Origin: JAUPVO01 sp964420875 | GTDB lineage: Bacteria > Patescibacteriota > Minisyncoccia > Phycocordibacterales > UBA5272 | Assembly: GCA_964420875.1 (NCBI GenBank) | Contig: CAYQUK010000008.1 | Coordinates: 1 to 25,740, forward strand | DNA length: 25,740 nucleotides | Direction of reading: 5' to 3' | Part shown: in pieces, positions 1-7,332 of the stretch | Layout: each line of letters starts with the position of its first letter | Position numbering within the stretch: position 1 is the stretch's first letter | Position numbers and translations under genes: made by a program | The notes under the pieces: model-generated | What the model was told of the DNA's origin: nothing | Database searches by the model: none | Seen by the model: only the letters and a program-made list of their open reading frames with translations

Positions 1-1
1 T

Positions 2-1243
2 ATACACGAGGATACGCCTGGTGAATTGGCTGTATCTGTAGAAAGCAACTATGGTGACATAGTATATATGTCTAGCACTCAAGTGCTAGGTAAAGAGGAA
101 GCTTTTAAACATTTTGAAGATAGAAATGTAATATGCCTACTTGCTAGCTCGGGCAATGCTGATCAAAACTTTTCAGCCCCAAAAGAAGAAGGCATATACA
201 CAGGTCTCGCCACGGCTATACATAACGCACCAGGAAGAGTATTTGTAGGTACATTTGCTAGTCACCCAGAACGTATTAGATTCATACTTGATATGTGTAA
301 TCAACTGGACAAAAAGGTTGTCATAGACAGTGCTGTTATCGAGCAGCTGGTGCGCGCAATAAAGATCGCATACAACACAAACATATATGACAAAGTCATA
401 ATAGACCAAAAAGAGGCTCAAAATTTCCCAGATAACAAGTTGGTATATCTAGTAGCCAAAACAGAAGGTGACGAGCTTTATAATTTAGAAAAGATTTCTA
501 ATAATACTCATCCTACTCTCTCATTTGTGGAGGACGACACTGTCATATTTGCCACACACTCTATAGTGCACAATCAACGCCAGGCACAAAATCTAAAAGA
601 CAAACTGTCTCGTGTAGGAGTACATATCATTCACTATCGTGCCACAGAGATCAATCTATACAGATACGGTCATCACGAAGACTTGGAATTCATACACAGA
701 AAAATACACCCTACGTATTTTATACCTATGCATGGTTATCACTATATGTTGCGCGTACACGCCGACATCGAGTACAAGCTGGGTAATCGCGAGCAGAATG
801 TGATCATACCTGATAACGGAAGTGTCATTGAGCTGAGCGATGAAGGTAAAGTCATAACTATGCTGCGCGACAAAGTCGACACAGACATGATAGTTGTAGA
901 CGGTGCATCAGTTGGCAAAATACAAGACGTAGTTATGCGTGATCGTGAGACCCTCGGAGAGCAAGGTATATTTGTAATGATAGCCATCATTGATACACAT
1001 CTTCACAAATTGAAAAAGTCTCCAGACATAGCCTCAAGAGGGTTCGTATATACAAAAGAGTCTCAATCATTGATGCTCGAGGCACGTGACACTATCAAAA
1101 ATACTATTGATGCATACCTAGAAAAACACAAAGTCTTTGAAGCTGATGATTTGAAAGAGGTGTTGCAATCAGTAGTTGGTAAATTCTTGATGCAAAAAAC
1201 AGCAAAAGAGCCAGTTGTAATCCCTGTTATCATCACAGTTTAA
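2..1243 (+). CDS. RNase J-family protein, degenerate paralogue (5' end outside window)
   Basis: The frame is open to the left edge, so the N-terminal metallo-beta-lactamase part is missing from view. The visible 413 residues align end to end with residues 231-640 of the downstream RNase J. They cover the end of the metallo-beta-lactamase core, the beta-CASP domain and the C-terminal domain that finishes in EPVVIPVIITV. Key differences are visible. The HTGD metal-ligand motif of the neighbour is YMSS here (near base 65), and TDSTNCEQAGFS is replaced by ASSGNADQNFS. The beta-CASP histidines survive (YGHH near base 670, PMHGYHYM near 725). RNase J normally degrades and matures RNA with two metal ions, so this copy is probably catalytically dead or weak. 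It may partner the intact copy, as J2 does with J1 in Bacillus. It ends 11 bases before the next ATG, with no Shine-Dalgarno between. The family call is secure; loss of activity is inferred because motif HxHxDH lies outside the window. Confidence 0.88.
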   Translation: MHEDTPGELAVSVESNYGDIVYMSSTQVLGKEEAFKHFEDRNVICLLASSGNADQNFSAPKEEGIYTGLATAIHNAPGRVFVGTFASHPERIRFILDMCNQLDKKVVIDSAVIEQLVRAIKIAYNTNIYDKVIIDQKEAQNFPDNKLVYLVAKTEGDELYNLEKISNNTHPTLSFVEDDTVIFATHSIVHNQRQAQNLKDKLSRVGVHIIHYRATEINLYRYGHHEDLEFIHRKIHPTYFIPMHGYHYMLRVHADIEYKLGNREQNVIIPDNGSVIELSDEGKVITMLRDKVDTDMIVVDGASVGKIQDVVMRDRETLGEQGIFVMIAIIDTHLHKLKKSPDIASRGFVYTKESQSLMLEARDTIKNTIDAYLEKHKVFEADDLKEVLQSVVGKFLMQKTAKEPVVIPVIITV

Positions 1244-1254
1244 ATTAAAAATAT

Positions 1255-3177
1255 ATGCAAACAAATCAAAACAACAATCAAAATAACAATACTGGGAAAT
1301 GGAATCCAAATGACAAACGCCCAGTGCCACCACCAAAGGCATTTTCTCCTGCAAAGCCTATAAATAACGCTCCAGCAAAACCTCAACTAGCACCAAACCA
1401 AGGTGCAGCTAAACCAAAACGAAAAAAGGAGCGCAAAATAGTACAGCCAGTTTTTGAATCGCGCCTAGGGCCTGAAAATGAAACATCTCATATTCCCCCA
1501 CTCGCTGATGGTGATATACGTATCATGCATATGGGAGGTGTGGAGGAGATCGGACGCAATATGAGTATGGTGGAATACAAAGACTCGATAGTCATAGTCG
1601 ACTGTGGTGTGCAATTTAGCGAGACCAGCACCCCTGGTATTGATTTTATTTTGCCAAATACAAAATATTTGGAGGAGCGTAAGGATAAGATAAAAGCCAT
1701 GCTGATAACTCACGGACATCTAGACCATATTGGAGCTATACCATATATCATGCCTCGTATCGGTAATCCGAAAATATACGCCCGCAACTTTACCAGTCTA
1801 ATGATACGTAAACGCCAAGAGGAATTCCCTTATCTTGATGATTTGAAAATAGAAATAGTAGAACAAGGCCAAAGTGTAAAACTTGGTGACTTATCTGTTA
1901 GATTTTGGGCCGTCAGTCACGCCATACCGGACGCGATGGGTATTATAATCGAGACACCACATGGTGACATAGTTCATACTGGTGACCTGCGCCTCGAGCA
2001 CAATGACAATATACCAACAGATAGAGAGCTGGATAATTTTAACGTATTCAAGGGTCGCAAGATACTTTGTCTCATGACAGACTCAACCAACTGTGAACAA
2101 GCAGGATTCTCAATATCTGACTCTGTGGTTTACAAAAACTTGGAGGCTGTTATACGCGATACACCTGGACGCCTCATTGTGTCTACTTTCTCTTCTCAAG
2201 TAGAGCGCATGCTTTTCATGCTAGAAATGTGTGAGAAATACGGTCGCAAAGTTATAGTCGAGGGACGCAGTATGAAAACCAACATCGAGGTAGCCAGACT
2301 GGCGGAAATGTTAAAAGTAAAACCAGAGACATTAGTACCACTCGAGTCCATTGGTGACTATGCCCCAAATCAAATAGTAATACTCGCTACCGGTGCCCAA
2401 GGAGAGGAGTTCGCAGCACTAGGACGTATAGCCAACAAGACACACAAATACATCAAGCTGAACAAGTTTGATACCATATTGATGTCTTCATCTATTGTCC
2501 CAGGTAACGAGCAACCAGTACAAAAACTGAAAGACAATCTCTCTCGCCAAGGAGCACATCTAATACATTATAAGACATCTGACATTCACTCGTCTGGTCA
2601 CGCAAATGCTGGGGAATTGGCATGGATACATAACGCTATCAATCCTAAATACTTCATCCCTGTTCATGGATATCATTACATGTTAACGGTGCATCGCGAT
2701 GTGGCTATTGGCCGTGGCATGCCAAAAGAAAACATAGTAGTGCCAGACAATGGTATGGTGATAGAGATACGCAACAATGGTGAGAAAATAGTCACTCTAG
2801 ATGAGCGTGTTTCGAATGACATCATAGTGGTAGATGGTACAAATGTTGGCAAAGTCCAAGATACAGTGTTAAAAGACCGTGACAATTTGCGCGAGGAAGG
2901 TATATTTATTATTATCGCCATCATTGATACACATCTTCACAAACTGAAGAAATCCCCAGACATAGCCTCAAGAGGGTTTGTATATTTAAAGGAGTCTCAG
3001 GAGCTGCTACGTGAATCACGTACACTGGTTAAAAATATAATTGACACTCACCTAGCAAATAACAAAGAGGTACAGATGGAAGAATTGAAAAAAGAAATAC
3101 TCAGTAAAGTATCAACAATACTGACAGAGAAAACATCAAAAGAACCTGTGATTGTCCCCGTAATTATAACCATATAG
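1255..3177 (+). CDS. rnj: Ribonuclease J
   Basis: A 640-residue RNase J (5'-3' exonuclease/endonuclease for RNA decay and rRNA/mRNA processing). Residues 1-85 form a disordered extension rich in Gln, Asn and Pro, then Lys, ending in a basic patch (KPKRKKERK, about 53-61). The metallo-beta-lactamase core starts near 87 with HGHLDH at 153-158, SHAIPDA at 221-227 and HTGD at 241-244. Beta-CASP histidines are H449 (SSGHA) and H471 (PVHGYHYM). The conserved SPDI-SRGFVY segment of the C-terminal domain is at 567-577. All catalytic ligands look intact, unlike the gene just upstream. Most RNase J proteins are about 555 residues, and the excess is the N-terminal tail. The pair is probably co-transcribed. 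Within this window it is the only clearly active RNA exonuclease, and an RNA helicase is encoded at 22479-23762. Confidence 0.96.
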   Translation: MQTNQNNNQNNNTGKWNPNDKRPVPPPKAFSPAKPINNAPAKPQLAPNQGAAKPKRKKERKIVQPVFESRLGPENETSHIPPLADGDIRIMHMGGVEEIGRNMSMVEYKDSIVIVDCGVQFSETSTPGIDFILPNTKYLEERKDKIKAMLITHGHLDHIGAIPYIMPRIGNPKIYARNFTSLMIRKRQEEFPYLDDLKIEIVEQGQSVKLGDLSVRFWAVSHAIPDAMGIIIETPHGDIVHTGDLRLEHNDNIPTDRELDNFNVFKGRKILCLMTDSTNCEQAGFSISDSVVYKNLEAVIRDTPGRLIVSTFSSQVERMLFMLEMCEKYGRKVIVEGRSMKTNIEVARLAEMLKVKPETLVPLESIGDYAPNQIVILATGAQGEEFAALGRIANKTHKYIKLNKFDTILMSSSIVPGNEQPVQKLKDNLSRQGAHLIHYKTSDIHSSGHANAGELAWIHNAINPKYFIPVHGYHYMLTVHRDVAIGRGMPKENIVVPDNGMVIEIRNNGEKIVTLDERVSNDIIVVDGTNVGKVQDTVLKDRDNLREEGIFIIIAIIDTHLHKLKKSPDIASRGFVYLKESQELLRESRTLVKNIIDTHLANNKEVQMEELKKEILSKVSTILTEKTSKEPVIVPVIITI

Positions 3178-3182
3178 TAGGT

Positions 3183-3188
3183 TATAAT
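3183..3188 (+). promoter_or_regulatory. -10 element of the MFS gene, near-leaderless
   Basis: A perfect TATAAT sits 9 bases before the ATG at 3198 and only 5 bases after the RNase J stop. No good -35 and no TG extension are visible. A start site about 7 bases downstream would leave a leader of roughly 2-3 bases. Confidence 0.5.
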
Positions 3189-3197
3189 TAACTCATT

Positions 3198-4367
3198 ATG
3201 ATATCAGAAACAAAAAGAAAATTGTTAGTAGTTGGATTTGTCGTAACGCTACTTTACTCATTACATTTTGCTATACCGCTGTATGTAAACTCGATAATGC
3301 TGGGCACCATGTTTTCAAAAGCTGGTGTCAGCATTATCATCATGCTGGCCGCTATATCTGCCCTATTCGTAACGACTCACCTAGGACAAACTATCAAAAA
3401 ATATCACAATTACAAAACAACTCTGATGTTGTTATTTGTGAGCATTGTCAGTACGGCCATGATCGGGCTCGTCAATATCCCTCTACTAGTTGCCCTATTC
3501 TATATTTTGCATTTCTCTTGTGTCGCTGCGCTATTCATCATGGTCAATCTATACATAGAGGAGTTCACAGACGTCGATGAGGAGGGGGCGACTCGTGGCA
3601 TGTTTTTGACTTTACTTAACACTGGTATATTAGTGGCGCCACTGGTGGCAGGAGGTATAGTTAACACTTCAGGATTCATGGGTGTATACATTATTAGCTC
3701 TCTATGTCTCATCCCTGTTATATTCTTGATGCGTAGATTTTACGCGCATGTGCATGAGCCAAAATACTTAAATATCAATTATAAGGTGGCGATACGTGAG
3801 GCACTCATGAACAAAAATATATACGGAGCACTGGTGGCATTGCTCGCTCTAGAGTCATTTTATGTTCTCATGAGTGTGTATTCTGGTATATACATTGTTG
3901 AGACTATTGGTATACCGTTGCCTGTTTATCTCGGAGTTATCATGCCATTTGCCCTCATCCCATTTGTCATATTACCATACGGCCTCGGCAAATTGGCAGA
4001 CATCCGAACAGGAGAAAAGGAGATGATGGTAGTAGGGCTAACCATGATAGGTCTATCTACTATTTTTATATCATTTGTAACAAGTCAAAACCCACTCACT
4101 TGGGCTGTTGTGCTATTTATTGCTCGTTTTGGATCAGCAATGCTGGAGGCTATGATATTTAGCTATTTCTTTAAACGTGTAGACAGATCAGACGTTGGAC
4201 TAGTTGCCCTATTTGGCAGCATACGTACTCTGGCATTTATCTTTGTCCCACTCATTGGGTCACTAGTGTTTATATTTATAGATGGACTGCAAACTATATT
4301 TATATTTGGAGGCATAGCAGTACTTTTTGCAATAATACCAGTACTAAAAATACGTGATACATTATAA
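3198..4367 (+). CDS. Major facilitator superfamily transporter
   Basis: A 389-residue, highly hydrophobic protein with about 12 predicted membrane helices in two halves, split by a short cytoplasmic stretch near residues 170-200 (RRFYAHVHEPKYLNINYK). This size and pattern fit a major facilitator superfamily exporter or permease. Loop residues such as DVDEEGATRGMF (about 125-136) and LGKLADIRTGEKEM (about 263-276) resemble the charged 2-3 and 8-9 loops of the superfamily. Substrate cannot be told from sequence; drug or metabolite efflux is only a guess. It follows rnj by 20 bases but has its own TATAAT, so it may be transcribed independently. It is followed after 3 bases by the pseudouridine synthase gene, suggesting co-transcription. 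Confidence 0.85.
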   Translation: MISETKRKLLVVGFVVTLLYSLHFAIPLYVNSIMLGTMFSKAGVSIIIMLAAISALFVTTHLGQTIKKYHNYKTTLMLLFVSIVSTAMIGLVNIPLLVALFYILHFSCVAALFIMVNLYIEEFTDVDEEGATRGMFLTLLNTGILVAPLVAGGIVNTSGFMGVYIISSLCLIPVIFLMRRFYAHVHEPKYLNINYKVAIREALMNKNIYGALVALLALESFYVLMSVYSGIYIVETIGIPLPVYLGVIMPFALIPFVILPYGLGKLADIRTGEKEMMVVGLTMIGLSTIFISFVTSQNPLTWAVVLFIARFGSAMLEAMIFSYFFKRVDRSDVGLVALFGSIRTLAFIFVPLIGSLVFIFIDGLQTIFIFGGIAVLFAIIPVLKIRDTL

Positions 4368-4370
4368 AAT

Positions 4371-5060
4371 ATGAATGAATACATTATAAAAACAGAAACG
4401 AGAGCCAACAAAGCCATAGCCGACCTAGGTATCTGTTCTCGTCGTGAAGCAGACAGACTAATACAGTCTGGTAAAGTGGTAGTTAATGGTAAACAGATAA
4501 CCTTAGGACGAGTACTAGTCCCTGGCGACAGATTAACAGTCAAATCCGAAGCTAAAAACTTGCGCTATGCCCTATATTACAAACCACGCGGCGAGGTGAC
4601 TGGCGAGAATAGTAAAGAGGTCCTGGGTGGCCTGCATCCTGTTGGACGCCTAGACAAGGAGTCTGATGGACTGCTGATATATACCAATGATCATCGTGTA
4701 GTGGACGCCCTCTTGAACCCTAAAAATAAAATTGAAAAGGAATACAGGGTTAACATAAGAGAAAAGGCAACACCAAGAGTAGAACGTATACTGATGGAGG
4801 GTATCAGTACCCAAGAGGACACCTACGCCCCCGTTAAAAAAGTATTCATACACGATGACGGTATGACAGTTGATGTTACCCTGACCGAGGGCAAGAAACA
4901 CGAGATACGCCGCATGATGAATGCACTCAACTTAACCATCAACTCTCTCACCCGTACTCGCATAACTTTTCTGTCTAACAAATATTTACGCCCCGGCCAA
5001 GCCAAAGACCTCACCGACATAGAGCTAGAAAAACTTTTTAAAATATTAAAACTAGACTAG
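4371..5060 (+). CDS. RsuA/RluB-family pseudouridine synthase
   Basis: A 229-residue 16S/23S rRNA pseudouridine synthase. An N-terminal S4 RNA-binding domain (about 10-55) carries LGICSRREADRLIQSGKV. The catalytic motif GRLDKESDGLL lies at 92-102, with D95 as the expected nucleophilic aspartate. A second conserved block, EGKKHEIRRMM, lies near 173-183. Length is typical for RsuA/RluB/RluE/RluF proteins. Which rRNA position is modified cannot be assigned; the GRLDKES form is common to the RluB/RluF branch. It starts 3 bases after the MFS stop with no Shine-Dalgarno, and its stop directly abuts the stop of the convergent gene at 5061. Confidence 0.92.
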   Translation: MNEYIIKTETRANKAIADLGICSRREADRLIQSGKVVVNGKQITLGRVLVPGDRLTVKSEAKNLRYALYYKPRGEVTGENSKEVLGGLHPVGRLDKESDGLLIYTNDHRVVDALLNPKNKIEKEYRVNIREKATPRVERILMEGISTQEDTYAPVKKVFIHDDGMTVDVTLTEGKKHEIRRMMNALNLTINSLTRTRITFLSNKYLRPGQAKDLTDIELEKLFKILKLD

Positions 5061-5366
5061 TTACCAAGAAAAAGTTAAATTTTTAAAAACTTGAAAAACA
5101 ATAACAGAAGATACAGACTGGGTGGAAAAAAAATAAAGTAACGGAGACAAAAATTTAGCATGTTCACCCTTGCCGTAATTAATAAGAATTGCAAAAAACA
5201 TAATACATAATTGCGCTAGGCACGCAAAATTATAAAAATCATCTTCCGGCCAATCATTCCTCATTGTTTCAAGAATAAACATTGATACCGCAGCTCCAAA
5301 AGGAACTCCCACAATGACTCCGAGCACATTTGGCAGTACATTACTTTGTTGATTATCTTGAGGCAT
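5061..5366 (-). CDS. Small membrane protein of unknown function
   Basis: 101 residues with about three hydrophobic segments: 11-31 (NVLGVIVGVPFGAAVSMFIL), 46-63 (ACLAQLCIMFFAILINY) and 72-95. No family is recognised. The start is supported by a promoter: TGATATAAT lies just upstream, with six bases between the -10 and the ATG. The stop abuts the convergent pseudouridine synthase stop with no spacer. The position of a promoter right at this start, plus the membrane pattern, argues for a real gene. Function unknown. Confidence 0.65.
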   Translation of the reverse strand: MPQDNQQSNVLPNVLGVIVGVPFGAAVSMFILETMRNDWPEDDFYNFACLAQLCIMFFAILINYGKGEHAKFLSPLLYFFSTQSVSSVIVFQVFKNLTFSW

Positions 5367-5372
5367 GATTAA

Positions 5373-5381
5373 ATTATATCA
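5373..5381 (-). promoter_or_regulatory. Extended -10 promoter, leaderless, for the 101-residue membrane protein
   Basis: On the minus strand TGA-TATAAT is followed by TTAATC and then the ATG at 5366. The six-base gap puts the expected start site on or beside the A of the ATG. Confidence 0.6.
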
Positions 5382-5392
5382 TTAAAAATTAT

Positions 5393-5946
5393 TTAGCTAG
5401 TATAACTGTGACCTACCGCCTCATCCTCTTCGTCGGCATCGGCGTCGGCAATGGTGGCATGTATGCGGCCATCTATATGGTTGGCTGGGGCATATACAGT
5501 GTATATTTTCACATCTTCCTCACCTGTATTGATAAAGTTATGCTGTGTGCCGGGTGTAACAACCACCACGTCCCCAGCACTAACAATATGTGACTCGTGA
5601 TCCAGAACACATTCACATGTGCCAGACAGGAAAAATAATGTCTGCTCTACATGCTCATGTTTCTCACTCCCTACCTCGCTTTTTGGAGGAATACTCATTA
5701 CCACTAGTTGTGACTTTTGGCCAGTAANNNNNNNNNNNNNNNNNNNNNNNNNNNNNNNNNNNNNNNNNNNNNNNNNNNNNNNNNNNNNNNNNNNNNNNNN
5801 NNNNNNNNNNNNNNNNNNNNNNNNNNNACCTCGCTTTTTGGAGGAATACTCATTACCACTAGTTGTGACTTTTGGCCAGTAAAGAGGACTTTTCTAAAGT
5901 TGCCATTATTCGCAGTTTCCAAGATAATATTTGTTTTGTATGACAT
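5393..5946 (-). CDS. Cupin-domain protein, split by an assembly gap
   Basis: The coding sequence starts at 5946, runs into the N gap and resumes at 5727. The 55 bases before and after the gap are identical. Removing the Ns and one copy (155 bases) restores a single 399-base frame of 132 residues, so the break is an assembly artefact. The joined protein is a compact single-domain cupin. Metal-binding motif 1 is around residues 41-60 (GSEKHEHVEQ, H45 and H47), and motif 2 is around 80-88 (PGTQHNFIN, H84). The Asp/Glu-rich tail HATIADADADEEDEA is typical of a conserved small cupin family. Function is uncertain: it could be a sugar isomerase-like enzyme, a dioxygenase or a binding protein. It has its own extended -10 promoter ten bases before the ATG. 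Confidence 0.85.
5673..5882. repeat. 55-base exact direct duplicate flanking the N gap
   Basis: Bases 5673-5727 and 5828-5882 are identical over 55 bases and border the run of Ns directly on both sides. This is what a scaffolder produces when two contigs overlap by one k-mer (k=55 is a common assembler value) and are padded instead of merged. It is not a biological repeat. Confidence 0.85.
5728..5827. other. Assembly gap of 100 N
   Basis: Exactly 100 unknown bases, a conventional padding length. The reading frame of the cupin closes perfectly if the gap and one flanking copy are removed, so probably no sequence is missing. Confidence 0.95.
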
Positions 5947-5956
5947 ATATGTGGAT

Positions 5957-5965
5957 AGTATATCA
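5957..5965 (-). promoter_or_regulatory. Extended -10 promoter of the cupin gene
   Basis: Minus strand TGA-TATACT, ten bases before the ATG at 5946. The predicted leader is about 3-4 bases. It is divergent from the promoter at 5984. Confidence 0.55.
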
Positions 5966-5983
5966 TGACGAATTACACACAGG

Positions 5984-5992
5984 TGCTACAAT
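5984..5992 (+). promoter_or_regulatory. Extended -10 promoter of the DUF1508 gene
   Basis: Plus strand TGC-TACAAT, 49 bases before the ATG at 6042, giving an AT-rich leader of about 42 bases with no Shine-Dalgarno. It lies back to back with the cupin promoter. Confidence 0.45.
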
Positions 5993-6041
5993 TTATATTA
6001 GACGTGTTCACTGCTTAATGTAAAAATAAAACTAATTAAAA

Positions 6042-6392
6042 ATGGCAAAAACAAAATTCGAAGTTTATAAAGATGGAAAAGGTACATACCGATGGAGACT
6101 GCTTGCGCAAAATGGTGAGCCAGTAGCCATGGGTGGTGAAGGTTTCAAGGAGAAACGCGGAGCCATGAATTCAGTTAAAAAATTGAAAGATTGGGCAAAC
6201 ACGACAAATGTTGTAGACATTGAAAAAGCAAAAGAGGAGGCTGCGAAAAACAAAGCCAAACCAGCTGCAAAGAAATCTACAAAACCTGCGACAAAGAAAC
6301 CAGTCGCAAAACCTACAGCTAAAAAAGCTGTAAAAAAGGTAGCAAAGAAGGTTGCACCAAAACCTGAAGTAAAGATTACTCCGGTAATCTAA
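6042..6392 (+). CDS. DUF1508 (YegP-like) protein with Lys/Ala/Pro-rich tail
   Basis: Residues 1-60 form one DUF1508 repeat: FEVYKDGKGTYRWRLLAQNG, then a GEGFKEKRGAMNSVK segment with the usual aromatic/Gly spacing. Family members are small single- or double-repeat proteins of unsettled function. Residues 68-110 are a low-complexity basic tail of repeated AAKK, PATKKPVAKP and KKVAKKVA units resembling a histone H1 C-terminus. This suggests binding to DNA, RNA or another polyanion, and a nucleoid role is inference only. The gene is monocistronic: its own promoter lies upstream and a strong bidirectional terminator follows 10 bases after the stop. No Shine-Dalgarno is present. Confidence 0.85.
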   Translation: MAKTKFEVYKDGKGTYRWRLLAQNGEPVAMGGEGFKEKRGAMNSVKKLKDWANTTNVVDIEKAKEEAAKNKAKPAAKKSTKPATKKPVAKPTAKKAVKKVAKKVAPKPEVKITPVI

Positions 6393-6402
6393 ATTCAGAA
6401 AT

Positions 6403-6434
6403 AAAAACAAGCTCCTGACGAGGAGCTTGTTTTT
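6403..6434. terminator. Bidirectional intrinsic terminator
   Basis: 14-base-pair perfect stem (AAAAACAAGCTCCT / AGGAGCTTGTTTTT) with loop GACG. T-rich on both strands, it serves the DUF1508 gene (+) and the convergent ATP-grasp gene (-), whose stop codon overlaps the outer stem. Confidence 0.9.
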
Positions 6435-7305
6435 ATTTTATACCCACAGAGTTCTTCATTGATTGTATTATCTCTCTGAATGTCACACCAGAGGCTGTAA
6501 ATGCCTCATACAGCATTGATCCTGGTATATATCGAGGTTTTGTAGACACATGAACCAAGACAAAGCCATTCTTGTTTTTAACAAAATCGTACACAGCTAA
6601 TGGAGCATCTAAATGAGTGTGGACACTGTTAACCATTTTCTTTATTGTCTCTTTGTCTTCTTCGCTTAAGCTTTGTGCTCGGACAAAATTGTTCTTGCCA
6701 TACTTTTTAAAACTCTCCATTATGCTCGGTATATATACCTTTTCTCCTCGCAGATTACTGACTGCAGCAACATGATATGTCCTGCCTCGTACCTCACCAT
6801 CTACTATTGGTGTATCATTACGTTTTTGTATTTCTTTTATATATTCCAATGACTCTGTCGGGCTGTATGTGAATATGGTGGGAAGCTTTTTATTCTGACT
6901 TTTAATAACCAACGGTACATGCAAATTGCGCCACATATCATGCATATCATCCTCACCTATTTGTTTCGAAACTATGGTGTAATTTGGATACTGTATGCCA
7001 AGTTGGAACAGTAGTCTGCGTATATTGTCCACCTTTGGCTCTGGCTCAAAAACTTTCTTGATTTGCATTTTGCGAACCAGTGGCACATGATCATGCTCTT
7101 TTGTGGTATTAATAATAATGTCCACATGCGGGAGAGTGTGATGCGGGGTTGTCTTTATACCCCTCTCATACCAGTCTCCATTTTCATCTATTGTTATATC
7201 TGTCACCTTGTCCTCACCGAGACGCAAATCGGCCAATATCTCAACAGCTGACAAATGTGAGTCATATTCTCTTGTTCTACCACCACGTATGACAGCTATA
7301 TTCAT
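6433..7305 (-). CDS. Degenerate D-alanine-D-alanine ligase-like ATP-grasp protein
   Basis: 290 residues with the overall layout of Ddl. The N-terminus MNIAVIRGGRTREYDSHLSA matches the Ddl opening (VLxGGxSxEHEVSLxSA pattern). A central ATP-grasp-like region carries PLVIKSQ at 131-137 and VDGEVRGRTYHVA at 168-180. The C-terminus has VYDFV at 238-242 and PGSMLYEAFTASGVTFREII at 261-280. The glycine-rich GSS-G loop after the ATP lysine is absent, and the metal-binding ENT-type motif (EVNT in Ddl) reads HVST at 252-255. Canonical ligase chemistry therefore looks unlikely; it may be a pseudoenzyme or act on another substrate. TGTTACAAT lies just upstream with a six-base gap to the ATG, so it is probably leaderless. 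The fold call is fairly sure, function unknown. Confidence 0.7.
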   Translation of the reverse strand: MNIAVIRGGRTREYDSHLSAVEILADLRLGEDKVTDITIDENGDWYERGIKTTPHHTLPHVDIIINTTKEHDHVPLVRKMQIKKVFEPEPKVDNIRRLLFQLGIQYPNYTIVSKQIGEDDMHDMWRNLHVPLVIKSQNKKLPTIFTYSPTESLEYIKEIQKRNDTPIVDGEVRGRTYHVAAVSNLRGEKVYIPSIMESFKKYGKNNFVRAQSLSEEDKETIKKMVNSVHTHLDAPLAVYDFVKNKNGFVLVHVSTKPRYIPGSMLYEAFTASGVTFREIIQSMKNSVGIK

Positions 7306-7311
7306 AGACTA

Positions 7312-7320
7312 ATTGTAACA
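7312..7320 (-). promoter_or_regulatory. Extended -10 promoter, leaderless, for the ATP-grasp gene
   Basis: Minus strand TGT-TACAAT, then TAGTCT, then the ATG at 7305. It lies in the 27-base gap after nrdB and makes the ATP-grasp gene independently transcribable. Confidence 0.55.
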
Positions 7321-7332
7321 CTTTTTGGAGTT

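Noticed and set aside
5673..5882. A biological direct repeat, transposon footprint or target-site duplication
   Set aside because: Exact 55-base copies abutting exactly 100 N and a frame that closes when merged point to an assembly artefact.
5619..5968. Plus-strand frames crossing the N run
   Set aside because: They exist only because undefined bases contain no stop; the minus-strand cupin explains the sequence.
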